The notes beneath the pieces were generated by a model. It was given only the letters and a program-made list of their open reading frames with translations. It did no database searches and was not told where the DNA came from. Positions 1-6,364 of a stretch of DNA of 12,816 bases are shown in pieces. The position numbers were made by a program, and so were the translations under genes. Position 1 is the stretch's first letter; the number at the start of each line of letters is the position of its first letter. The DNA lies in the NCBI GenBank assembly GCA_024224995.1, contig JAAENB010000877.1, positions 1 through 12,816 on the forward strand, read 5' to 3'. Source of the DNA: a bacterium. GTDB taxonomy: Bacteria; Spirochaetota; UBA4802; UBA5550.

Positions 1-403
1 ACTCCCGGTAGGCATAATTTACATTCCGGGTTGATATACCTGATATAGCCCGCTCTGCGGGGTCAGCTGCTCTCAAGAAACTGGGTGTCGGGCTGATATG
101 GGTCCATTTTCAATAACTCTTACGCCCCTTCCCGGAATCTCCATAGCCCTGGCCTGAAACCAGCCAGTAAAGGCGTTGCACTGCAGCGTCTCTCAGAACC
201 AAACCCTTGCCGGAGCACACTTCGTAAAATAGACCCCGGTATCAACGCAGTTTCTGACCTATTTTTCCCGGCCCATCCGGTGTCTGAGCGGAGCCGAAGA
301 CCGGTGTCCATGCTCTGTTTCACGGGTTTGAAATTGTATTAAAGGGTGGTAGGCGGTGACGGACGGTGCTGTGGGCTTGCCGGAAAACAAACCCACGAAT
401 GGA
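1..403. other. Unassigned GC-richer region without a supported gene
   Basis: This stretch is visibly richer in G and C than the genes that follow. The only sizeable reading frame (minus strand, 120-323) is short and arginine/glycine-rich, has no recognisable domain, and was not accepted as a gene. I found no tRNA, rRNA, tmRNA or group II intron domain V signature on either strand. On the minus strand the octamer GACACCGG occurs twice within about 30 nt (near 270-310), and short complementary blocks are common. It could be a remnant of a mobile element or a structured RNA, but neither can be shown here. The window edge cuts the region at its left side. Confidence 0.3.
371..396 (-). terminator. 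Hairpin just downstream of the M23 peptidase gene (possible terminator or 3' processing stem)
   Basis: Read on the minus strand, GTGGGTTTG (396-388) pairs with CAAGCCCAC (379-371) through nine pairs including one G-U, with an 8-nt loop. The stem begins 7 nt after the TAG stop of the peptidase gene. No U-run follows, so a classical intrinsic terminator is not supported. The G-U pair forms only in the minus-strand transcript, which fits a role in that RNA. Confidence 0.3.
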
Positions 404-1183
404 CTATCTGCGTCGTTTTCTTCTTTTCATTGCACTTTTCATTTTATGTGCTTTTTTAAGATGCTCTTTTCTGGGAAGAAAATCGAGCGGGTTCAGAGGA
501 ATATCGTTATACCTGATCTCAAAATGAAGATGATTTCCCGTGGAATTACCGGTACTTCCTACCAGGGCTATAATTTGTCCTTTTTTGATAAAATCACCTT
601 TTTTCACCAGAATTACGGAATTATGGGAATACCGGGAATAAAAATGATTCCTGTGCTCTACATAAATGGATTTTCCATGCCCGCCGCTGTATCCAACAGA
701 TATTATCCGGCCGTCCAGAGCCGCAATAACAGGAGTTCCTTTTGTTGCCGGCAGATCAACACCGGTATGAAGCTGTCCCCATCTCATACCAAAAGTAGAG
801 GTAATTCTCCGAACTCTGCGTATAGGCCAGATATATTCATTTTTTGTGCTATTTACGGACTTCCTTTCCAGACCATTGACTTTTAACTTCTCATAATATT
901 CTTTTGAATAAGGAATAAAGATATAATCTCTATACTTGAACTTACTACCATTGATTTGCTTAACTTCAGACATGGTCACCCGGAATTTTCTTATTATAGA
1001 CTTCAGTTTTTTCCTGGACTCGGGCATAATCCACTTTCCTGTTTTTCCTCTATAATGCTGAACCTCAAGATTATCAATTATAACCTTTTCTTCAGCGAAA
1101 GCGGATTGAATTGATATTAATAAAATAAATAAACTAATAATTGCGGTGAATTTCGATATAGGTCTGATCTTTTTGGACTCCAT
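404..1183 (-). CDS. M23-family (LytM/NlpD-like) peptidoglycan endopeptidase, secreted
   Basis: This 259-residue protein is probably a periplasmic zinc metallopeptidase that cuts peptide cross-links of the cell wall, or a LytM-fold activator of an amidase. Residues 1-30 form a signal peptide ending SAFA before EE. Residues 60-91 resemble the second half of a LysM fold, but the usual first half is not recognisable, so glycan binding is uncertain. The peptidase domain spans about 117-237. It has HTGVD (H139, D143), H187 in YSRYSHNS and HLHFE (H218, H220), the complete M23 ligand and catalytic set, so it should be active. The tail (241-259) is very basic and ends KRRKRRR. The start is supported by an AAGGGGAAG-type ribosome site about 12 nt upstream. 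It is transcribed in the same direction as the deacetylase gene 159 nt upstream. Confidence 0.88.
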   Translation of the reverse strand: MESKKIRPISKFTAIISLFILLISIQSAFAEEKVIIDNLEVQHYRGKTGKWIMPESRKKLKSIIRKFRVTMSEVKQINGSKFKYRDYIFIPYSKEYYEKLKVNGLERKSVNSTKNEYIWPIRRVRRITSTFGMRWGQLHTGVDLPATKGTPVIAALDGRIISVGYSGGHGKSIYVEHRNHFYSRYSHNSVILVKKGDFIKKGQIIALVGSTGNSTGNHLHFEIRYNDIPLNPLDFLPRKEHLKKAHKMKSAMKRRKRRR

Positions 1184-1247
1184 TACGTATCTTACTTCCC
1201 CTTAATGACCGATAAATTTCTTTTGTAAAGAAGGTGTTGCACTGTAA

Positions 1248-1276
1248 GGTAATCATATTTTTATGTTTCTTGTCAA
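1248..1276 (-). promoter_or_regulatory. Possible sigma70-type promoter of the M23 peptidase gene
   Basis: A perfect TTGACA (minus strand, 1276-1271) lies in the gap before the peptidase gene. The best hexamer at 17-nt spacing is ATTACC, which is poor; TGATTA at 15 nt is an alternative. The -35 match and position are good and the -10 is weak, so this is only a candidate. Confidence 0.28.
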
Positions 1277-1342
1277 GAAAAATATTAATATACAGTACAT
1301 GATATTGTATCTATTTTAAAAAATATGTCCTTTGCTCTTTAT

Positions 1343-2176
1343 TTATTGCATCATTTTATCTATGATCTCATTTATTCGCTCCAATGAGTAACCTTTTTTT
1401 ATATGATGCCTCTTTAAACTAAAATTATCCCTTGTGATTACATTTGAGCCAAAATTTGTTGAAAATGTCCTCCGGTATCCTGCTAATTGAGACATCTTAA
1501 TTATATCCGCATCGTATCTTCCATAGGGAAAAGCAAACAGAGTTATTTTTTTTCCCAGGTACAATTCAATTATTCTTTTTGACAGATACAGCTCCTCAAA
1601 AAGTTTTTTCTTTGACTCATAATCGTCTTTTCCGGAAAAAAGGGTTAAATCATCATGAGTTGTTGAATGGCACTGCACATCAATTCCCTCTTTTTCCAGT
1701 TTTCTCAAGGTTTTCCAGGTCATACTTTTTGTTCCCCTGGTTCGAATAAAATCCGTGTATACAAACAGGGTTACGGGGTAGCCAAATTCTTTTACCAGCG
1801 GAAGCAGCTTTGTATATATTGAAAGATACCCGTCATCAAAGGTTATTGCCATGACCTTATCTTTAAACGGTACCGGGTCTTCGAGCCTTTCTATCAATGC
1901 CGATAATGATATTACCCGGATATTATTATCTTTAATTGTCTGAAAATGCTGCCGTAATACCTCCCGATCAATTGAAAATGGCCCTTTTCCGTCGATATTA
2001 TGATATAATATTATTGGAATAAATGACAGCCGCGATTTTATCTCCTTTTCTTTATATTCCCACCCTTTTTCATTTCCGCCTATATATTCCGCCAGGTTGG
2101 ACGTTTTATAATAAACCCCTATACCAATTGCCACTGTTACGGCAAAAAATATAATTAAAATATACCAATTTCTCAT
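1343..2176 (-). CDS. Membrane-anchored polysaccharide deacetylase (NodB/CE4 family)
   Basis: This 277-residue protein likely removes N-acetyl groups from a cell-wall or exopolysaccharide sugar outside the cytoplasmic membrane. Residues 4-23 form one membrane anchor or uncleaved signal. A YHNI motif (58-61) follows, as in PgaB-like deacetylases. The CE4 catalytic motifs are present: TFDDG (112-116, base and metal Asp114/Asp115), HSTTH (H170 and H174, metal ligands) and FPYG (216-219). This single-domain length is typical of the family, and the substrate cannot be read from sequence. The start has a GGGG-containing ribosome site (AATAGGGGTAATG) about 10-13 nt upstream. On the minus strand, TTACAA and TATTTT 17 nt apart, in the 80 nt between this gene and the palindromic repeat upstream, could be its promoter (weak). 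Confidence 0.86.
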   Translation of the reverse strand: MRNWYILIIFFAVTVAIGIGVYYKTSNLAEYIGGNEKGWEYKEKEIKSRLSFIPIILYHNIDGKGPFSIDREVLRQHFQTIKDNNIRVISLSALIERLEDPVPFKDKVMAITFDDGYLSIYTKLLPLVKEFGYPVTLFVYTDFIRTRGTKSMTWKTLRKLEKEGIDVQCHSTTHDDLTLFSGKDDYESKKKLFEELYLSKRIIELYLGKKITLFAFPYGRYDADIIKMSQLAGYRRTFSTNFGSNVITRDNFSLKRHHIKKGYSLERINEIIDKMMQ

Positions 2177-2262
2177 TACGCTGCATTACCCCTATTCTAT
2201 TTATCGTATTTTAATTCCAAAAAATAAAATATCTTAAAAAATTTTGTAATTTTTTACATCAC

Positions 2263-2380
2263 CATCAGGGAATGAGTCCCGGCTTTCCGTAACCGGAGCC
2301 ACGATGGCGACACCCCGGTGCTATACACGATGTATATTCACCGGGGTGGAGGAAAGCCGGGACTCATTCCCGAGCGTACC
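2263..2380 (+). repeat. Structured palindromic repeat, copy 1 (diverged, no terminal inverted repeats)
   Basis: The outer stem P1 pairs 2268-2288 with 2351-2371 as 21 perfect base pairs. Inside it are P2 and P3. P2 is GCCA (2298-2301) with TGGC (2305-2308), flanked by GGA on the left and GACACC on the right. P3 is CCCCGGTG (2313-2320) with CACCGGGG (2339-2346), extended by TATACA/TGTATA around a CGA triloop. The strand GGTGGAGGAAAG links P3 to P1. The same architecture recurs at 4125-4296, 7897-8068, 12411-12504 and, on the minus strand, 12638-12810. The 22-nt terminal repeats of the 172-nt copies are not recognisable here; only GCGTACCTA after P1 recalls their 3' side. The copy sits in the divergent gap between the deacetylase gene and dapF. 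Confidence 0.85.
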
Positions 2381-2390
2381 TACTGAAAAA

Positions 2391-2480
2391 CGCGGCGCTA
2401 ACGCGCCGCGAAGAGCAGTGGGGGGTTGAGGGGGCTTCGCCCCCTCAACCCCCCACCCTCTTGCGCAGCGTTAGCTGCGC
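2391..2480 (+). repeat. Cluster of three GC-rich hairpins (C-B-A) following palindromic repeat copy 1
   Basis: Three perfect hairpins lie in a row. Hairpin C is CGCGGCGC-TAAC-GCGCCGCG (2391-2410). Hairpin B pairs 2418-2435 with 2439-2456 over 18 bp around a TTC triloop. Hairpin A is GCGCAGC-GTTA-GCTGCGC (2463-2480). The same cluster occurs in reverse orientation at 12537-12621 with different stem and loop bases but the same layout. This resembles REP/BIME-type intergenic repeats; no transposase gene is in the window. It lies 35 nt upstream of the dapF -35 box. Confidence 0.85.
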
Positions 2481-2514
2481 TTCCCGATTTTTGACCGGCA
2501 AACGAAATATTTGA

Positions 2515-2543
2515 TTGAAAATCTTACAGGTAAAAGCTATAAT
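2515..2543 (+). promoter_or_regulatory. Sigma70-type promoter of dapF
   Basis: TTGAAA (2515-2520) and a perfect TATAAT (2538-2543) are separated by exactly 17 nt. Transcription would start near 2550, giving a leader of about 33 nt before the dapF ATG. It is the best promoter match in the window. Confidence 0.72.
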
Positions 2544-2582
2544 ATACAAGAAATCTTAACCCAATGACACAGGTGATTAAAA

Positions 2583-3431
2583 ATGATTAATTTTACCAAG
2601 CTTCATGGCACCGGAAATGACTATTTATATATCGATGACAGGGCAAACCAGGTCAAGGACCCGGAGAAACTGGCAATCCCCATGTGCAACAGGCAATATG
2701 GAGTGGGCGCCGACGGTCTAATCCTCATCTTAAACTCGGACACTGCCGATTTCAAAATGAGGATTTTTAACGCCGACGGCAGTGAAGCAGAAATGTGCGG
2801 CAATGGGATCAGGTGTTTTGCCAAATATGTGTATGATCACGGTATTACTGATAAGCAGGAGATTGATATTGAAACTCTTGCCGGTATTAAACGGTTAAAC
2901 CTGCGTATAAAAGACGACCTGGTAGACCGGGTTGTGGTCAATATGGGGCAGCCAATTCTGGAAAGAGAGCATATCCCTATGATTGGGAAGCCTGGTATGA
3001 TTATAAATGAAATTTTTCTCCTGGATGACAGGTCTCGATTTAAAATTACCGCTGTTTCCATGGGAAATCCCCATGCTGTTATATTTGTTGAAGATATTGA
3101 TAATTTTCCCGTTGAAAAATACGGTCCCATAATTGAAAATCACGATAGCTTTCCGCATCGTACTAATGTTGAATTTGTTAAAGTTATCAATGAAAAGGAA
3201 GTTATCCAGAGAACATGGGAACGCGGTTCAGGTGAAACCCTCTCCTGCGGTACCGGGGCATCTGCCGTGACTGTTGCCGGCGCTCTAACAAACAGAACCT
3301 CAAGAAAAATCCTTATCCACCTGAAAGGGGGGGATTTAACAACCAAATGGAATGAAATGGATGATAATGTTTATTTGACAGGTCCCGCAGTTGAGGTTTT
3401 TGAGGGAAAATGGCCGGGGAAAATTAAATAA
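2583..3431 (+). CDS. dapF: Diaminopimelate epimerase
   Basis: DapF is a cytoplasmic, cofactor-independent enzyme that converts LL-diaminopimelate to meso-diaminopimelate, for lysine synthesis and peptidoglycan cross-linking. The 282-residue length is normal for the family. Both catalytic cysteines are visible: Cys72 in MCGNGIR and Cys222 in SCGTGA. The N-terminal KLHGTGNDY (6-14), the GADG segment (42-45) and ERGSGET (213-219) are also typical. The start is supported by AGGTGA (2571-2576), 6 nt before the ATG, and by the promoter at 2515-2543. The gene appears to be transcribed alone: its upstream neighbour is divergent and its downstream neighbour convergent, 25 nt away. It implies a DAP-type cell wall, in keeping with the amidase and endopeptidase nearby. 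Confidence 0.97.
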   Translation: MINFTKLHGTGNDYLYIDDRANQVKDPEKLAIPMCNRQYGVGADGLILILNSDTADFKMRIFNADGSEAEMCGNGIRCFAKYVYDHGITDKQEIDIETLAGIKRLNLRIKDDLVDRVVVNMGQPILEREHIPMIGKPGMIINEIFLLDDRSRFKITAVSMGNPHAVIFVEDIDNFPVEKYGPIIENHDSFPHRTNVEFVKVINEKEVIQRTWERGSGETLSCGTGASAVTVAGALTNRTSRKILIHLKGGDLTTKWNEMDDNVYLTGPAVEVFEGKWPGKIK

Positions 3432-3456
3432 CTCCTCCCGGTACCTTGATATCACA

Positions 3457-4020
3457 CTATATTTCCCATAATTTATTGCCGGGGATCCCGCGTCCAAGAA
3501 GCAGGACTTTCTTTATTGACGGTATATTCTCAACGATTGTTTTTTCTACTGCTTCTCTAAAAGTACTTTCCGATCCTTCTATTATTATTGAATTACTTTC
3601 AAGCATTGAAGGTGCTACATCAATAATACAAGAGGTCTCATGTATCCATATTTTCCTTACAAAAAGGTTAACCGGAACCGCATTGGCTGTATTTTCATTT
3701 TTCCTCCCCTTTACTACGGACTGAAACAGGTATTTTACAAGATTCTTTTCATTCTCAAATTGGGGAACTTCTCTTTCTTCTTTCAAGATGGTCTTTCCAT
3801 CAAGATACGGCAGGTATATGGTCACAATTTTTTTATCATCCAGCATTGGAATAGAAGGAAAAATATTAAATATGTTCTGGTTGGTGTGAAGACAAAACAT
3901 CAGGTAATTCAGGAGAAATAAACTCGAAAAAGCCAGGATATAGACCCTGTTTCTCTCTTTTTGATGGGCAGCCATCCTGCTTTTTAAAGCTGCGATCTTC
4001 TCCTTTATTTGCAATCCCAT
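3457..4020 (-). CDS. Membrane-anchored GerMN-domain protein
   Basis: This 187-residue protein has a charged cytoplasmic start (1-25), one membrane segment (about 26-45) and an extracytoplasmic GerMN domain (about 64-182). The domain is recognised from VTIYLPYLDGKTILKEEREV, the NLVKYLFQSVVKG helix, the SCIIDVAP strand and the EKTIVENIPSIKKVLLLGRG helix-strand ending. GerMN modules occur in spore-germination protein GerM and in many non-sporulating bacteria's envelope proteins; their biochemical role is not settled. It lies downstream of the amidase and phosphatidyltransferase genes on the same strand, separated from the amidase by a 172-nt mobile element. Before that insertion the gap would have been about 96 nt. 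The start is supported by CCGGAG about 8 nt upstream. An alternative start at Met16 would keep the membrane segment. Confidence 0.78.
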   Translation of the reverse strand: MGLQIKEKIAALKSRMAAHQKERNRVYILAFSSLFLLNYLMFCLHTNQNIFNIFPSIPMLDDKKIVTIYLPYLDGKTILKEEREVPQFENEKNLVKYLFQSVVKGRKNENTANAVPVNLFVRKIWIHETSCIIDVAPSMLESNSIIIEGSESTFREAVEKTIVENIPSIKKVLLLGRGIPGNKLWEI

Positions 4021-4061
4021 GTATATACTCCGGTTTTAGTCATTTTTTCATTTAAAAGTCT

Positions 4062-4090
4062 ATATAAATTAATGCCCGTCAACGGATCAA
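4062..4090 (-). promoter_or_regulatory. Candidate promoter of the GerMN gene
   Basis: On the minus strand, TTGATC (4090-4085) and TTATAT (4067-4062) are spaced 17 nt apart, 41 nt before the start codon. This would let the GerMN gene be transcribed despite the element inserted upstream. The match is moderate in an AT-rich gap. Confidence 0.38.
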
Positions 4091-4115
4091 CCATTTTTTC
4101 TTTATTATTTTCCTA

Positions 4116-4124
4116 ATTATCTTC
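4116..4124 (+). repeat. 9-bp direct repeat ATTATCTTC flanking the 172-nt element (target-site duplication)
   Basis: ATTATCTTC at 4116-4124 is repeated exactly at 4297-4305, immediately outside both ends of the element. The right copy contains the amidase stop codon (TAA on the minus strand, 4300-4298). The insertion therefore hit the end of the amidase gene while leaving its coding sequence intact. Confidence 0.88.
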
Positions 4125-4296
4125 GGCAGCAGTCTAATCTTTTAGGATTTTTAACGATGTCAGGAAATTAGTCCCTGCTTTCCGGAACAGGAGCCAGGAC
4201 GGCGACGCCCAGGCGCAAAACAGGACGTTTTTTCGACTGGGTGGAGGAAAGCAGGGACTAATTTCCCAGCGCACCCTAAAAGATTAAACTGCTGCC
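4125..4296 (+). mobile_element. 172-nt MITE-like palindromic element, copy 2
   Basis: The ends are 22-nt inverted repeats (4125-4146 and 4275-4296, one mismatch) beginning GGCAGCAG and ending CTGCTGCC. Exact 9-bp direct repeats flank it. Inside is the structured core. P1 pairs 4163-4183 with 4246-4266, all 21 bp perfect. P2 is GCC (4193-4195) with GGC (4201-4203). P3 is CCCAG (4208-4212) with CTGGG (4237-4241), plus AAAAC/GTTTT. It differs from the copy at 7897-8068 at four positions. It encodes no protein, so a transposase elsewhere must have moved it. Nine-bp duplications are made by several DDE families (IS1, IS4, IS256 types), and the source cannot be named. It separates the amidase and GerMN genes of a likely operon. 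Confidence 0.9.
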
Positions 4297-4297
4297 A

Positions 4298-5527
4298 TTA
4301 TCTTCCTGCTATCATTTTATTGTATTTCTTTATAAACGATATTACTCCTGAGGCGACTCCTTCTGCGACTTTTTTCTGATACGCTCTCTTTTTCAAATAA
4401 GCGACCTCTTTTTTATTGGTTATAAACCCCACCTCAACCAGTGCCGCCGGCATTAAAGAGCCTCTGAGTACAAAAAAATCGGCTTTTCGTACTCCTCTTG
4501 ATTTGAACTTTCTGACCTTTTTCGACATTCCTTTTTGTATTGAATTGGCCAGCAGGGAACTCTCTTTTTGTATCTGCGTTGTTAGCATCATGGCTTCAAT
4601 ATAGTCCACATCTCCATAGCCTTTTCCGCCCTTCGATTTATCCTCAAGTATAACAACATTATTTTCCAGCGCTGCTGTATTCCGCGCGTCTTCATTTGTT
4701 GGATTTTGAGACAGGAAATATGTTTCATACCCGGATATTTTCTTTGAAATTGACGCGTTTACATGAATGCTGATAAATATTCCGTTCCGGTTCTTTTTTA
4801 AATACTTATTGGCATATTCCGTTCTTTTGGCAAGTTCCACAAACCTGTCGGATCTCCTGGTTAAGCGGATTGGTACTCCCTTTAGTTTTCTTTTGAGACT
4901 TTGTTCAAGATACCTGGCTATTTTGATTGTTATTACTTTCTCTTTTAAGCCCCCCTTGCCTATTGCGCCGGGATCTTTGCCGCCGTGTCCCGGATCTATT
5001 ATTATAAAACTTATTTTATCTTTACTGCTCCCTGAATACTGTTTTCGATCCCTCTTTCTTCTCGATATATTGGCGGAAGAAGGTTTTATGGCTTTTTTAA
5101 ACTCAACAACCAGAGTACGGCGTTTTTTTTGTATCCGGGTATTGGGATAAAAAGCCTTAATAAGCTCTTTTCCCAAAAACAGGGGAAAAAATATCTCCCC
5201 ATTTGACCGTATTACCGGGTATTCCGACTTTTCCAGCATTCCGTCGACCAGCATATATGAATAGCCATTCCGAAAGACCGCGTGATGCTTTTTATGATAA
5301 ATCTTCCCTTTCCGGGAAACAATATCAAAGGAGCTTTCTATTCCGAATTTCTTTACGAGATCATAATGAGAGATGTATTCTTTTTTATTAATGTGTTTAA
5401 TAGTAAATGTATGTTTTTTCTCTCCGGCAGGCAGGTCTTCGGAAATAAACAGGGGAGCAATCAGTACAAGAAACAGGGAAAGCAGTATGCCCCTGGCGGG
5501 GCTTGCGGAGTTATTGCTTTTTAACAT
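4298..5527 (-). CDS. N-acetylmuramoyl-L-alanine amidase (Amidase_3) with N-terminal stalk domain
   Basis: This exported zinc amidase cleaves the bond between MurNAc and L-Ala of the stem peptide, a step in daughter-cell separation and wall turnover. Residues 12-30 are a signal peptide or anchor. Residues about 39-145 resemble the copper-amine-oxidase-N-like stalk domain often found before amidases, followed by a basic linker (146-170). The catalytic domain is about 172-402: DPGHGG (zinc His181), GLKEK (zinc Glu196), SIHVNA (zinc His255) and VEVGF (catalytic Glu365). About 48 residues between His255 and the distal part are charged and glycine-rich, like the regulatory helix region of AmiA/AmiB/AmiC. 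The start overlaps the end of the upstream phosphatidyltransferase gene by 17 nt, implying co-transcription and translational coupling. A mobile element lies directly after its stop. Confidence 0.93.
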   Translation of the reverse strand: MLKSNNSASPARGILLSLFLVLIAPLFISEDLPAGEKKHTFTIKHINKKEYISHYDLVKKFGIESSFDIVSRKGKIYHKKHHAVFRNGYSYMLVDGMLEKSEYPVIRSNGEIFFPLFLGKELIKAFYPNTRIQKKRRTLVVEFKKAIKPSSANISRRKRDRKQYSGSSKDKISFIIIDPGHGGKDPGAIGKGGLKEKVITIKIARYLEQSLKRKLKGVPIRLTRRSDRFVELAKRTEYANKYLKKNRNGIFISIHVNASISKKISGYETYFLSQNPTNEDARNTAALENNVVILEDKSKGGKGYGDVDYIEAMMLTTQIQKESSLLANSIQKGMSKKVRKFKSRGVRKADFFVLRGSLMPAALVEVGFITNKKEVAYLKKRAYQKKVAEGVASGVISFIKKYNKMIAGR

Positions 5528-6095
5528 ACTTAAAATAGATTCTAAAAGACTCTAGTATCCCCAGTACATAAAAGAAAAGAACAAGAAAGATCCAGAACTG
5601 CTTAATAGTAATGCCTAAAAAAGAATATGAAAGGGAAAAGGTATAGGTAAGCATGGTAAAGGCAATGCAAACAATCCCTATTTTTCCAAAAATATTCGGT
5701 TTTACATCTACATTTCTTAAAAAATATAAAAAAGAAGCCGCAATAAACATCCACACATCGCGTAAAATTACCACTAAAAACAACCACGCGGGAAAACCTT
5801 TATAATAGCATAATAATGCACCTATTGATATGACTGATATTTTATCGGCAATGGGATCGAGATACTGCCCCAGCTTCGACTCCTGGTTCAATCGCCGCGC
5901 AAGATACCCGTCAAAAAAGTCCGAAAGACCTATTATAATGTAACAACCAAATACATAATGGACATATATACTATCACCTGTACTGTTTTCCAGGTGAAAA
6001 AAAAAGGCAATTACCGGAACAGTTAATATTCGAACCATGGTTAAAAAGTTCGAATATGTTATAACTTTATCCTGAAAAAGTTCAGTTAGCTTCAT
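5511..6095 (-). CDS. pgsA: CDP-alcohol phosphatidyltransferase, probably phosphatidylglycerophosphate synthase
   Basis: This integral membrane enzyme transfers a phosphatidyl group from CDP-diacylglycerol to an alcohol, most likely glycerol-3-phosphate, giving the precursor of phosphatidylglycerol. The family signature D-x2-DG-x2-AR-x8-G-x3-D-x3-D is complete: D59, D62-G63, A66-R67, G76, D80 and D84. About five to six hydrophobic segments are visible in 194 residues, which matches the family. The N-terminal NFLTMVRILTVPVIAF is typical of PgsA, though CDP-alcohol-type cardiolipin synthases look similar, so the substrate is inferred. It is the first gene of a minus-strand group with the amidase (17-nt overlap) and the GerMN gene. 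An AGGA lies about 14 nt before the start. On the minus strand, TTGACG (6179-6174) could be a -35 box but has no good -10 partner. Confidence 0.88.
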   Translation of the reverse strand: MKLTELFQDKVITYSNFLTMVRILTVPVIAFFFHLENSTGDSIYVHYVFGCYIIIGLSDFFDGYLARRLNQESKLGQYLDPIADKISVISIGALLCYYKGFPAWLFLVVILRDVWMFIAASFLYFLRNVDVKPNIFGKIGIVCIAFTMLTYTFSLSYSFLGITIKQFWIFLVLFFYVLGILESFRIYFKYVKKQ

Positions 6096-6232
6096 GACTT
6101 GCTCATTTTCCTAATTAGTGATTATTTGGGTATCCGTTTACCAATTTGATAACATTTCAACATCGGCATAAATCGTCAACATTAATTCAAAAAATCTTAC
6201 AAAGAGGGTACTTAATTTAACAGGTTTTCCGA

Positions 6233-6250
6233 GCGCAGCTAACGCCGCGC
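6233..6250. repeat. Solitary GC-rich hairpin related to hairpins A and C
   Basis: GCGCAGC-TAAC-GCCGCGC pairs over 7 bp with one A/C mismatch on the plus strand, which becomes a G-U pair on the minus strand. It looks like a chimera or remnant of hairpins A and C found at 2391-2480 and 12537-12621. Read on the minus strand it is preceded by GTCAGG and followed by TCGG, like the edges of the palindromic core (TCAGGG ... CCCGAGCGC). It lies in the 269-nt divergent gap between pgsA and the lipoprotein gene; nothing else definite was seen there. Confidence 0.6.
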
Positions 6251-6364
6251 CTGACATTGTTTTAAGAACCTTTGTATTTATTGCCTGACTAAAAGAAAAA
6301 ACTTGAAATAATACCAGGAGAAGAAATAAATAGCCTTTAATGAGATACTAATGAGGGAATTACA

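Noticed and set aside
120..323. Minus-strand open frame of 67 codons in the left-edge region.
   Set aside because: It is short with no domain and no clear ribosome site; its Arg/Gly-rich composition follows the GC content.
356..886. Plus-strand open frame of 176 codons.
   Set aside because: It lies antisense to the M23 peptidase gene, whose catalytic motifs are intact; the frame has no recognisable domain.
2298..2312. ATGGCGA inside the core recalls part of HDV-like ribozymes.
   Set aside because: The nested double pseudoknot of HDV ribozymes cannot be drawn; ATGGC simply pairs with GCCA in P2, and copies 2 and 3 lack the AT.
2341..2371. GGTGGAGGAAAGCC resembles the RNase P RNA conserved start (GAGGAAAGTCC).
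   Set aside because: Only GGAGGAAAG is shared between copies, the following bases follow the P1 pairing, and the other RNase P conserved regions are absent. Multiple short copies also exclude an RNase P gene.
4125..4296. Element read as an intrinsic transcription terminator.
   Set aside because: The stem is long, but no U-run follows on either strand, and the element has transposition hallmarks. A secondary effect on transcription remains possible.
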